From an uncultured Fibrobacter sp. (GTDB taxonomy: Bacteria; Fibrobacterota; Fibrobacteria; Fibrobacterales; Fibrobacteraceae): DNA of 64,000 nt. This document shows positions 23,307 to 31,475 of this stretch, piece by piece. The notes under the pieces are model-generated. The model saw only the letters and a program-made list of their open reading frames with translations, did not search any database and was not told the origin of the DNA. A program made the translations under genes and the position numbers. Position 1 is the stretch's first letter; each line of letters begins with the position of its first letter. The stretch lies in assembly GCA_934700345.1 (NCBI GenBank), contig CAKUXP010000004.1:1-64000 (forward strand), read 5' to 3'.

Positions 23307-24167
23307 TTATTTACAAGGGGTGCTATAGCAAGGCGTTCCCATAGTACTCCACCTAGATCCAACGCCCGTGTATTCCCCTTTTTTTCTAAAAACGGGTTTC
23401 TGAATGGAATTTTCAAAAGTCTCTTCCCATGGGTCAAAGAACTTTCCATCAACGTATCCATAACGATAAACGATTTTTGGTTCCACGCCGATTCCCCCTT
23501 CTTTATAAATCCATTTATATACCGCATTTTTGTAGGAGTCCCAAATCCCTCGTTTTTCCTTTATCCAATTGGTGGCAAAATCACGTTCAACATAATAAGA
23601 TGCCCTCGAATACGAGCATTGACCAATATTTAGAAAACCGCAGCGATAGTAATGTTTGTATTTTTTATATCCCCACGAGAAAGAACTATAACCTAGTATT
23701 GAATGAACTCCATTAAACCATGCATCCTGATTCGCTTCGCCGTTTTTAAATACAAGGCAAGAATTGAATAAAACCCAAAAGGTTTTTCCCTTGAACGACT
23801 TGTCCGTATTTCGAATACGCTCGTTTTTTGGCCACATTGTTATTTTGTCGATGCTTCCGTGCCCATTGTAAAAAACAAAGTTGTAATTATCCGTTTCGCC
23901 TCCTTTGAATCGAGTTCTTGTAACATTTTCATTTTCGTATTGTTTGGACAAAAATGCCACATTGGGATATTTTTTATTGATATTGCTTTTGAACGAATTG
24001 ACCAAAGCTTTCGCCGTTTCTTTGGCCACAGGCATTTCTTTTTGCCAATCGTCTTCATATTTGCCAATGGCGAATGTTACAATGGAAAATTGGGATGGGA
24101 CGTTCGCGTCGACCGCATTCGCTTCACAAAAAACAAAAAGAATCAGCAAGAATACAACTTTTTTCAT
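23307..24167 (-). CDS. Secreted caspase-like (clan CD) DUF6345-type protein
   Basis: The 286-residue product has a signal peptide (MKKVVFLLILFVFCEANA). A likely His-Cys dyad is visible: His in FVFYNGHGS (about residue 100) at the end of one strand and Cys in FWVLFNSC (about 137) at the end of the next. This is the geometry of caspase-like peptidases. The C-terminal part has further cysteines (YYRCG, GQCSY, TPCYSTPCK), perhaps disulphides. The match to the DUF6345 family is from memory of motifs. Activity is inferred. A GGGGAA site precedes the ATG, and the FTP-like gene ends 8 bp upstream, so the two probably work together as propeptide and peptidase. Confidence 0.6.
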   Translation of the reverse strand: MKKVVFLLILFVFCEANAVDANVPSQFSIVTFAIGKYEDDWQKEMPVAKETAKALVNSFKSNINKKYPNVAFLSKQYENENVTRTRFKGGETDNYNFVFYNGHGSIDKITMWPKNERIRNTDKSFKGKTFWVLFNSCLVFKNGEANQDAWFNGVHSILGYSSFSWGYKKYKHYYRCGFLNIGQCSYSRASYYVERDFATNWIKEKRGIWDSYKNAVYKWIYKEGGIGVEPKIVYRYGYVDGKFFDPWEETFENSIQKPVFRKKGEYTGVGSRWSTMGTPCYSTPCK

Positions 24168-24175
24168 AAGTTCCC

Positions 24176-25017
24176 CTATCTGCCCACAATGGCCTTGTTT
24201 GACGGCACCAATGAAGCGTCCGTCGGCACGTCGAATGTCATCGGAATGCTTTCGTCGGCATCCATTGCGGAATATTGACCGATAAAGGTGACACTCGGCA
24301 CCACCACAATCTCCCCGTTTTCATTTTCAAGAGCCGTTAAAGTTTGTACGGAATTGTCCAAGCTCCCCCGAAGTTCGTTTTCTTTAAAATCCCGAGAGAC
24401 GGATTCAACGAGTTCGTCAAATTCTTCTCGGTGAATTTTGTTCCGCTTGGCTTGTTCAACGGTGCTTTTCGCGGGGACCTTGTCGTATTTGTCCCATTGG
24501 ACATCCATATAAGACAAACTTCCCGAGGAATCATAACTCATAAGGACATAGGAACTTCCCCTCACCGGAATTCCGTCGAGTTTCCGATGCGCAGCGACCA
24601 TGCTTCCAACAATTCTCGGTTCACCAAAATCTCGTTGCTCGTATTCGTAGCCCACAGACGTTATGGCGCAAGAATCGGCCACTTCCTCGGGAAGAATCGA
24701 CTTGATATCTTCCATGGCGCGAAGGCGCATTTCCGCTTCGGACGCGAGCGGACGCCTCCGTTTGTTTTTCTTGTTTAGCGTAAAACGATGGAAGCCGTCA
24801 ATTTTTTTCACTTGAAAATTTTTTCCGGACTTAAAATTCCTTGTCCCCGCAATGGTGTAAATATATGCGTCCTGATCGACAATCGCTTTTTGGGTTTTCA
24901 TAAGCGTTCTGGAATTTTCCCGAGCTTCCATCTGTCGATAAATTTTTCGCTTACCACCAGCTGCGCATGAGAAACGGAAAGCAAAGCCCCCAAAGCGAGA
25001 ATGCAAATCCTTTTCAT
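24176..25017 (-). pseudogene. FTP/PepSY-like propeptide protein, frameshifted after the signal peptide
   Basis: The ATG at 25017 has a strong GGAGG site and encodes MKRICILALGALLSVSHAQ, a signal peptide, but this frame stops after 39 codons. The body is in another frame (QKAIVDQDAYIYTIAGT onward). It contains GSMVAAHRKLDGIPVRGSSYVLMSY and further on GEIVVVPSVTFIG, the pattern of fungalysin/thermolysin propeptides and PepSY domains. One added base between about 24900 and 24990 would give a single protein of 280 residues. An internal ATG (MKTQK, near 24901) lacks a ribosome-binding site. Either the gene is broken or the sequence has a base missing. Confidence 0.65.
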
Positions 25018-25031
25018 TGAAAAACCTCCAG

Positions 25032-25619
25032 TCATTTGTTGTGGAGCTTGCCATTTAAATCGGTGGAAAAAGTTTTTCCGTCAATCCCTTTTTCATAACT
25101 GATGATGCCGCCCCGGATTTGCAGCAGGCGAAGACCGCCACGTTCGCCTTTGTCGTCGGAATCGTTTTTTCTGAAAAAAGGCAACGAACTTTCAAGAAAA
25201 ATCGCCACACAATCTTCCGCACCGAATTCAAAAATCGAGACGAACTTCTTTCCTTTGATTTCGTCGACAGGGGAATTTATGGATGAAACCCGCTTCGTTG
25301 TTATCGCCACGCGTCGAAGAGTCGTTCGAAGCGTATCGCCTCCGCTTATGTATGCAATGTCTATCGGTTTGTTTTCAACACCGCGGAACAGCGAAACGGA
25401 TTGTTCAAACGGCAGATTTTCAACGTCCCGACCGTCTACGGAGACGATCAAATCGTCGGCTTTCAATTCGGATTCCGCAGCTGGCGTATTGGGGATGATC
25501 GATTCGATGCTCAATCCCGCACGTTTTTCTTGAACGACAAGCCCTATTCCGCCGAAGGATTCGTCGGCAAACAATGAAATTGCGAAAAAGGCTATCGCCA
25601 TCGGGGCGTTCTTTTTCAT
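25032..25619 (-). CDS. Secreted PDZ-domain protein
   Basis: The 195-residue product starts behind GGAGG with the signal sequence MKKNAPMAIAFFAISLFA. A single PDZ domain fills residues about 22-105: GIGLVVQEKRAGLSIESIIPNTPA, then LKADDLIVSVDGRDVENLP. The C-terminal half (FEFGAEDCVAIFLESSLPFF) is unrecognised, and no peptidase domain is fused. It is the first gene of the operon, 14 bp before the FTP-like gene. It may bind the C-termini of peptidases or substrates in the periplasm or outside the cell. Confidence 0.7.
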   Translation of the reverse strand: MKKNAPMAIAFFAISLFADESFGGIGLVVQEKRAGLSIESIIPNTPAAESELKADDLIVSVDGRDVENLPFEQSVSLFRGVENKPIDIAYISGGDTLRTTLRRVAITTKRVSSINSPVDEIKGKKFVSIFEFGAEDCVAIFLESSLPFFRKNDSDDKGERGGLRLLQIRGGIISYEKGIDGKTFSTDLNGKLHNK

Positions 25620-25910
25620 TCGTCCTCCATTTTCCCAAAAGAACTACATAAACATAGTTACGAATGTGTATAAAATTCAAAAGAATCGTTTAAAAATTAG
25701 TTTACAAAAAAAATGGATTCAACATCTACAAAATCCAAACAGAACAAGAATCGTATTTTACAATGCAAAAAGCAATCCGCGAATGTAGCCCCAGAACATC
25801 TCTACAAAAAGCACCAAATGCATCCATAGAAATTTTCTTGGCTATTGACCTTTTTTATTGTTTCTCTCGAATTGAAATCCGCAATATCGAAGAGCATCCT
25901 TTTAATCCTT
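25620..25910. other. Intergenic gap upstream of the PDZ operon
   Basis: The right end of this gap (25795-25897) holds a 31-codon minus-strand frame (MLFDIADFNSRETIKK…) that starts with ATG behind AAAAGG, just after the hsdM scar. It may be the remnant of the next restriction-system gene. The rest (25620-25790) is AT-rich and probably holds the operon promoter. I see no complete gene. Confidence 0.4.
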
Positions 25911-26036
25911 TCACTCTTCATACCCAATCGCCCCCAGTTTCTTGCGGATTTCATCCTCCAATTCGTGGGACTTCTGCAGGAATTTCACGTCCCAAATTTG
26001 TTTTTCAAAGCCTATCGTGGCGTTGTTTTGTTTCAT
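25911..26036 (-). pseudogene. hsdM: hsdM scar: first and last codons of a type I methyltransferase fused in frame
   Basis: A 41-codon frame behind a GGAG site reads ATIGFEKQIWD, the conserved N-terminus of type I restriction M subunits. It then passes directly to FLQKSHELEDEIRKKLGAIGYEE, which resembles the C-terminal helix of the same subunits. The whole methyltransferase core is missing, so an internal deletion kept the frame. The tail assignment is weaker than the head. It marks the former presence of a type I system here. Confidence 0.55.
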
Positions 26037-26063
26037 CGTTTTTCTCTCCAATATCGCCTGGCG

Positions 26064-26090
26064 ACAAAAAAGCCCGCTTCGCAACGGGCT
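26064..26090 (-). terminator. Rho-independent terminator of glk
   Basis: Read on the minus strand, agcccg and cgggct pair around ttgcgaag and are followed by six T. It lies 17 bp after the glucokinase stop. Confidence 0.85.
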
Positions 26091-26106
26091 TCCATTTTTC
26101 AAGCGT

Positions 26107-27174
26107 TCATTCCTGCAAGTTCACGCTCGCGTTTGCCGCGCCATACAGGCTGATGCTGTAATCCTTGATGACATAGACCGGCATTTTTTTCAAAAGCGGC
26201 AAGATGTTCGGGTTGTAGTTCTGTTCAAAGAATTTCATGAACAGGTTATCGTTTAAAAGCCAGCGCAAGTCCTTCTGCATCGCTCCGCCGGCGAGATAGA
26301 AACCGCCAAAAGGAAGGAACATCGCACAGACATCGCTTGCGTAGCGGGCAAGCATTTTTACCCACAAGCGCATCATCTCGGCGGCGACGGGATCCGTATC
26401 GCTCGCCCGGCTGATATACTTCGGGCGGTCGCTCCACACGGTCGCTTCGATTTTTCTGAACGCTTCGTTGTCAGGAACGCCGCGCGTGTCACGCCACCAT
26501 TCATAGAGATGCGCCAGTCCCTGTCCTGCACAAAGCGGTTCCACGCCGGGAATCTGCCCGATCCGTTTCTGCATATAGTCGCGGAAATCTTGCGAATCCG
26601 CGTCAAACGGCGCAAAGGTGATGTGGCCACCTTCGGAACTCGCCGGGATATACTTTTTCCCGTCATAGACCAGGAAGGATACGCCCATCCCGGTGCCCGG
26701 TCCGATGACAACTTTTGTAGAAGGCCTAGAGTCGGGAGCGGAACCGTCTAGGTGCGGCATTTTGTAAATCTGGGAGGCATCGTTTACGTTGAGTGTTGGA
26801 ATGCCGTAGCTTATCGCGACGAAATCGTTTACGACCATGACGGGAAATCCGAGCTTCGCCGTGAGATCGTCCCCGTCGACTTTCCACGAGAGATTCGTCA
26901 TCACGCAACGGTTTTCCGCAACGGGTCCCGCGGCGCTGATGCAGCAATGGCTCGGCTTCAGGTCCGGGCGTTTTTCCGCCGCGATGCGGAGCGTTTCCGC
27001 AATCGGGGATTCCAGCCCGGAAATTTTTCCGGAAGCGTAATCCGCCTTCATCACCAAGGTGAACTTTCCTTCCTTGTAGGCGACAAGACCGATATTCGTG
27101 TTGGTTCCGCCGACATCGATCGCCAAAACCAGACGTTCGAATTCAGCATCGGGATTACACCATTTTAATTCCAT
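26107..27174 (-). CDS. glk: Glucokinase
   Basis: The 355-residue product phosphorylates glucose with ATP. It has the N-terminal phosphate motif LAIDVGGTNTNIGL, the sugar-binding VVNDFVAISYG with the catalytic aspartate, the adenosine-side glycine loop GPGTGMGVSFLV, and SSEGGHITFAP, which binds glucose hydroxyls through its glutamate. The later GGFYLAGG is the second adenosine motif. Its length fits the proteobacterial-type glucokinase family. The gene stands alone, 72 bp after a glycosyltransferase gene, and has its own terminator. Confidence 0.9.
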   Translation of the reverse strand: MELKWCNPDAEFERLVLAIDVGGTNTNIGLVAYKEGKFTLVMKADYASGKISGLESPIAETLRIAAEKRPDLKPSHCCISAAGPVAENRCVMTNLSWKVDGDDLTAKLGFPVMVVNDFVAISYGIPTLNVNDASQIYKMPHLDGSAPDSRPSTKVVIGPGTGMGVSFLVYDGKKYIPASSEGGHITFAPFDADSQDFRDYMQKRIGQIPGVEPLCAGQGLAHLYEWWRDTRGVPDNEAFRKIEATVWSDRPKYISRASDTDPVAAEMMRLWVKMLARYASDVCAMFLPFGGFYLAGGAMQKDLRWLLNDNLFMKFFEQNYNPNILPLLKKMPVYVIKDYSISLYGAANASVNLQE

Positions 27175-27246
27175 AAAGACTCCGTAAAGATGTTCTTAAA
27201 TATATCCAAAATATAGGTCTTTGCGACCAACAGTCGAGAAATTCGT

Positions 27247-28431
27247 TCACGAGGATTCTCCCGTCAAATTCCTGTACACCGCAATTTGCCGCGTGGCGAT
27301 TTTTTTCCAATTGAAATATTCGCCGATCCGCCGGGAAGCGCCTTCGACAAGACGACTTTCAAGGGAACGGTCACCTTCAAGCCTCGTAAACGCATTCGCC
27401 AAGGCATCCGGGTCTTTTTCGGGAACGAGGATTCCCGTTTCGCCATCGACGACCACATCCGGGATTCCGCCGACATCGGACGCGACAACCGGAAGTCCGC
27501 TCTGCATCGCCTCGATCAGGACAACGCCTAATCCTTCGGTGTCGCCGTTAGAATCGACGATCGCAGGCAGTACAAAACAGTTGCCCTGTAGATATTCCCG
27601 GCGAAGCATCTCCGGCGAAAGCGGCCCTGTAAACGTGACATTCCGCGGAGCGACTTCTGCGGCAAGTTCCCGCAGCGAATCGGTCAGGCTTCCCTTTCCT
27701 ACGATGCGGACTTCAAACTTTTCGGGATCGAGTCGAGCCGCAGAACGAATCAGGTATTCGATTCCCTTGCGTTCGATATGCCTGCCGACAAAGAGAATCC
27801 TGTAGCGCCCGTTTCTCGCATGGACGTTCGGAACATCGCCCGTAGCAAGCGGAGAACCGTAAGGACTCCATTCGATTTTCACCGGGCGAAGCTCGGAAAT
27901 TTTCGAAGCGGTAAAATGGCTATTTGCAAAAATCGCCTGGGCGCGACCGACGATGAATTTCATTACCGGACGAATCCACCTTTTCTTTCGGATGAGAAGA
28001 AGTTCGGCTCCGTGAAAGTTCAGGACCAGGGGGATGCGAAAAAGCCTGCACGCGCCAAGAGCTATCAACGCATGGGGAAAAGGCCAGTGCGCATGGATGA
28101 CATCGTATCTTTTTCGAAAGGCGAGCCAAAGGCACAGAAAGAAGCCGCTGATGCAGTAGGGAATTGCGAGTAGCTGCATCGAAGGATGCTTCGCCATCTT
28201 TGTCGGAGCGCCTTCGTCATGGGTCAGGATTTCAAGACTTTCCGGTGCATAGCGAAACCGGTGAACCACGACACCGTCAATCGCATGCGAGCGAAGCCCC
28301 TTATACGCCGGAGCCATCACCTCGACATCGACACCTTCCGCACGAAGCGTTTCCACGGATTTCCGAAGCCACGGGACTTCATTGTCCGATTCAAACCGCG
28401 GATAGACGGAACCGATGACAAGCACCTTCAT
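27247..28431 (-). CDS. Family 4-type glycosyltransferase
   Basis: The 394-residue product has the GT-B fold. The N-terminal acceptor half is MKVLVIGSVYPRFESDNEVPWLRKSVETLRAEG with DVIHAHWPFPHAL. The C-terminal donor half has RILFVGRHIERKGIEYLI and the EX7E-like region DTEGLGVVLIEAMQSGLPVVAS. A membrane-associated stretch (ISGFFLCLWLAFRKRYD) suggests attachment to the inner membrane. The start ATG overlaps the stop of the upstream gene by ATGA. The sugar and acceptor are unknown; envelope polysaccharide is likely. Confidence 0.85.
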   Translation of the reverse strand: MKVLVIGSVYPRFESDNEVPWLRKSVETLRAEGVDVEVMAPAYKGLRSHAIDGVVVHRFRYAPESLEILTHDEGAPTKMAKHPSMQLLAIPYCISGFFLCLWLAFRKRYDVIHAHWPFPHALIALGACRLFRIPLVLNFHGAELLLIRKKRWIRPVMKFIVGRAQAIFANSHFTASKISELRPVKIEWSPYGSPLATGDVPNVHARNGRYRILFVGRHIERKGIEYLIRSAARLDPEKFEVRIVGKGSLTDSLRELAAEVAPRNVTFTGPLSPEMLRREYLQGNCFVLPAIVDSNGDTEGLGVVLIEAMQSGLPVVASDVGGIPDVVVDGETGILVPEKDPDALANAFTRLEGDRSLESRLVEGASRRIGEYFNWKKIATRQIAVYRNLTGESS

Positions 28432-28880
28432 GGCAAGGCTTCCGGGTTTTCCGAAGACGAAGCTTCAATGTATGCGGGATAGACAAACGCCTTGATCGTA
28501 TCGATCGGACGCTGGATATCCGAAACGGAATTCTTGGCAAACTCCTTGAATCTCCCGACCAGACGATGCCAACCGTCCATCTTGGAAGCCAGCATAATCA
28601 GCCCGATGCCATTTTCGTTTTCTAAAAGTCCGATGACATCGGAAGCGCGCCCCTTGGAGGCAAAACTCCGGAGAACAGCCTCCCAGAATTTTTCCTCCTC
28701 GTCTTTCGGCAGCGAATCGCGAATTGCCCGAAAATCCATCTCGGCATAGACAAAGTAACTCTTGTATTCATCGGCGCGGATCATCTCTTCCTGGACACGC
28801 AATTCGAACAGATCGTTCGGATAGACAACTATCCCGTATTTTTGCTTCTTAATGCAGTCTTGAAAAAAATTCGGAATCAT
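28428..28880 (-). CDS. Conserved hypothetical cytoplasmic protein
   Basis: The 150-residue product has no signal peptide or membrane segment. It begins MIPNFFQDCIKKQKYGIVVYPND and contains LPKDEEEKFWEAVLRSFASKGRASDVIGLLENENGIGLIML, a mix of helices and strands suggestive of a sensor or GGDEF-like domain, but no diagnostic motif. It is translationally coupled (ATGA) to the glycosyltransferase and diverges from the DUF4954 gene across a 68-bp AT-rich region that must hold both promoters. Confidence 0.5.
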   Translation of the reverse strand: MIPNFFQDCIKKQKYGIVVYPNDLFELRVQEEMIRADEYKSYFVYAEMDFRAIRDSLPKDEEEKFWEAVLRSFASKGRASDVIGLLENENGIGLIMLASKMDGWHRLVGRFKEFAKNSVSDIQRPIDTIKAFVYPAYIEASSSENPEALP

Positions 28881-28948
28881 ATTGAAAATTTAGGATGAAT
28901 AATTTGTGATATCGTCGAAAATAGTATTTTAAATTTGGAAATCAGACT

Positions 28949-30826
28949 ATGCAACGCTTATTTAAATTGAAAAAGGCGCTCAAGGCCAGTTCGATGAATC
29001 CCTATGCGGAATTTTTCCGATCGGGACGCACCGCCAACAGAGGCAGATCCTTGACGCAGCAAGAAATCGAAATTCTCAAAGGGAACGGAAACCGCGCGGA
29101 AGACTGGACGCTCGTCTCGGTCGATACGCTCTTTACGCCGGCACGCATCTTCGATTCGACATTTTCGGGAAAGGTTTTCCTCCCCGCCTTTTACGGGACA
29201 CTCCTGATGCCGGGAGATGTTTCCTCGCCGACGGGAATCTATTCGTGCACAATCCGCGATTCGATCATCGAAAATTCGCTTCTCCACCATGTGAACCTGA
29301 TGTCGAACACCTGGGTTTCGCAAGGCGCGGTCATCCAGAACGTCGGTTCGCTTGTCGCAAACGGAAAAGCCCACTACCAGATCGTCTCCGAAATTTCCGT
29401 CGGTAACGAAATGGGCGGACGCCCTGTCCGCGTTTTCCCGGACATCACACCGGACATTGTAAAATCCCAGCTATTTTCAAAAGCCGACGCCGAAACCGAT
29501 ACGGCATTCACTTCACAGCTCGATTCCTGGCGAAACGAAGTCATTTTGCCTTACGGAATCATCGGAAAAAACGCAATCGTCGCCAACACGAACATCGTCA
29601 GGAATTCCTGGATAGGCGACCACGTCCGAATCGACGGAGCGGCAAAGATCCGCAACTCGGTAATCCTGGGAAGCCTTGAAGAACCTACATACGTTTACGA
29701 TGGCGTAATCCTCGAAAATAGTTTCGTGCAGGAAGGGGCTAAGATTCACTCGGCAGCCCTAGTCAAGGATTCCGTCCTGATGAAACGCACCAAAGCGGGA
29801 AACAAGGCGATTATCAACGCTTCGATTATCAGCCCTTGCGCCCATATCGACGAAGCGGAAGTCACCCACAGCTTCGTAGGCCCGCTCACCCAGATGCACC
29901 ATCATTCGCTCCTGATCGCCGCGCTCTGGCCCGCGGGACACGGCAACCTGGGCTACGGAGCAAACGTCGGGTCCAATCACACGAGCCGGATGCCCGACCA
30001 GGAAATCATGCCCGGCCTCGGAATGTTTTTTGGACTTGGCGTAAACATCAAGTTTCCGGCGAACTTTTCGGAAGCCCCGTATTCGGCAATCGCCACCGGA
30101 GTGACCACCTCCCCGCAACGCTTGCGCTTTCCATTCAGCCTGATTCTCCCCGGCGACACCCATATGCACAACGTAAGTTCCCGCTTGAACGAGCTTCGCC
30201 CCGGCTGGTGCTACGGGAAAAACGCCTATGCCATATCCCGAAACGCCTACAAGTACAGGCTTCGCGGCAAAGGCTTCGTCGCCCTCGAAGATTCCCAAGT
30301 CCTGAGCGACAGGAACGCCTACCTTGTACTCAACGCTATCCGCAGACTGGAATGCGCACAAATTAAGGAAGTCTATACCGAGGCGGACATTCCGGGCCTA
30401 GGAAGCAACTATCTGAAAGAATCCGCGAGACATTCGGCAACAATTATCTACAGGAGCTTCCTCGAACGTTATCTGGCGACAAGAATTATCGCTTTTGCGG
30501 AAACGGACAGATCGATTCTAGGGCAAAGCCCGTTCGAAGCGAAAAAGCTTTTCCCGGGCGATCTTTTCAAGGGAATCGCGAGGGAAATCCCGCTCCCGGA
30601 AACATTCGGCGACCTGATCAAGCGTTACCGAACGATCGAAAAGCAGTGGTCCGACGCAGTTCTCCACGGAACGGACAAGGACTTTGTCCGCGGTCGGCAA
30701 ATCTTCGACGATTACGACGAGGCGCATCCGGCGGATTCGGCGTTTCTCGCCTACGAAAAGGCTCGTTTCGAAGACGTTCTCCGTCGCTCCGCAGTACTCC
30801 TCCGGGAACTTAAGGTCGAAGGATAA
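28949..30826 (+). CDS. DUF4954-type left-handed beta-helix protein
   Basis: The 625-residue product is dominated by hexapeptide-like repeats from about residue 65 to 330 (TIRDSIIENSLLHHVNL, IVANTNIVRNSWIGDHVRIDGAAKIRNSVI, ASIISPCAHIDEAEVTHSF). These form a left-handed beta-helix like that of nucleotidyl or acyl transferases. Conserved NLGYGANVGSNHTSRMPDQE and a C-terminal helical region match DUF4954, a family of Bacteroidetes, spirochaetes and Fibrobacter. The enzymatic role is not known; sugar-nucleotide or acyl transfer is a guess. The stop overlaps the next start (TAATG). Confidence 0.75.
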   Translation: MQRLFKLKKALKASSMNPYAEFFRSGRTANRGRSLTQQEIEILKGNGNRAEDWTLVSVDTLFTPARIFDSTFSGKVFLPAFYGTLLMPGDVSSPTGIYSCTIRDSIIENSLLHHVNLMSNTWVSQGAVIQNVGSLVANGKAHYQIVSEISVGNEMGGRPVRVFPDITPDIVKSQLFSKADAETDTAFTSQLDSWRNEVILPYGIIGKNAIVANTNIVRNSWIGDHVRIDGAAKIRNSVILGSLEEPTYVYDGVILENSFVQEGAKIHSAALVKDSVLMKRTKAGNKAIINASIISPCAHIDEAEVTHSFVGPLTQMHHHSLLIAALWPAGHGNLGYGANVGSNHTSRMPDQEIMPGLGMFFGLGVNIKFPANFSEAPYSAIATGVTTSPQRLRFPFSLILPGDTHMHNVSSRLNELRPGWCYGKNAYAISRNAYKYRLRGKGFVALEDSQVLSDRNAYLVLNAIRRLECAQIKEVYTEADIPGLGSNYLKESARHSATIIYRSFLERYLATRIIAFAETDRSILGQSPFEAKKLFPGDLFKGIAREIPLPETFGDLIKRYRTIEKQWSDAVLHGTDKDFVRGRQIFDDYDEAHPADSAFLAYEKARFEDVLRRSAVLLRELKVEG

Positions 30827-31410
30827 TGTCCGTCGCGAAATGGATTCTCTTCGCTGCGGTTGTCGTAGAAGTCGCGCTGCGGATTCTACTGGAAATTCGG
30901 GAAGCCCGCGCGGCAAACGGAAAGATGGACCGTTTCGCCTTTTTACGAATCGTCCCGATAGTAAACGATATCTTCCCCGCCGAAGCGAACTTTGAAAAAA
31001 AACGTAAGGGCGGAGCGTTTGAATCCGCACACGAGAAGGCGCACCGAAAGGAACACCACGCATTCGTAAGATTCGCATTCCAAATAGGCTTTGCCATGTT
31101 CTGCGCACTTTCGCTCGGAACCGCAGGGATCCAGCTGGATTTCGGGCTGTTCGAACTACTTTTCCTCTTTCATCTGCTGTTTGCCGTTTCCCGGATTTTT
31201 TTTCATGCACTATGCTTTGCCGAAGAATACGAAGCGGACGCCATCGCGACGAAGCATGTTCAGCATGGCGTAGCCAAGCGCGCCCTCGAATCCCTTGCGA
31301 CAAGCGAATACCCGAGAACGGCTCTGTTCGCCCTTGTCTATCGAAGCCATCCGACCGCCCGGATGCGGCTTCGAAAAATTATGGAAACCAGAAAAAACAG
31401 GCACGGCTGA
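30826..31410 (+). CDS. Small membrane M48-like zinc metallopeptidase
   Basis: The 194-residue product starts with a membrane helix (AKWILFAAVVVEVALRILLEI). It has HEKAH (HExxH form, about residue 69), two more hydrophobic helices about residues 85-128, then EEYEADAIATKH, which fits the third zinc ligand of M48 peptidases, and RSHPTARMRLRKI, the usual SHP motif. It is much shorter than HtpX (about 290). The start codon overlaps the DUF4954 stop. The pairing suggests that the peptidase acts on, or with, the beta-helix protein. The substrate is unknown. Confidence 0.65.
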   Translation: MSVAKWILFAAVVVEVALRILLEIREARAANGKMDRFAFLRIVPIVNDIFPAEANFEKKRKGGAFESAHEKAHRKEHHAFVRFAFQIGFAMFCALSLGTAGIQLDFGLFELLFLFHLLFAVSRIFFHALCFAEEYEADAIATKHVQHGVAKRALESLATSEYPRTALFALVYRSHPTARMRLRKIMETRKNRHG

Positions 31411-31437
31411 AATTTGCCCAAATCCGATTTTTTTAAA

Positions 31438-31474
31438 TTGGACTCTGAAAAAAAAGATTCAATTCGGAGTCTAA
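31438..31474 (+). promoter_or_regulatory. Stem-loop burying the leuS ribosome-binding site
   Basis: ttggactctgaa (31438-31449) pairs with ttcggagtctaa (31463-31474) over 12 bp with two G-U pairs and a 13-nt A-rich loop. The Shine-Dalgarno GGAG (31466-31469) lies inside the 3' strand, directly before the ATG at 31476. Translation would need the stem to open. No T-box features are present. Regulation is inference. Confidence 0.6.
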
Positions 31475-31475
31475 A

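Noticed and set aside
31411..31475. T-box or amino-acid riboswitch before leuS
   Set aside because: The leader is only about 65 nt and lacks the T-box sequence and specifier loop; only a simple hairpin is seen.
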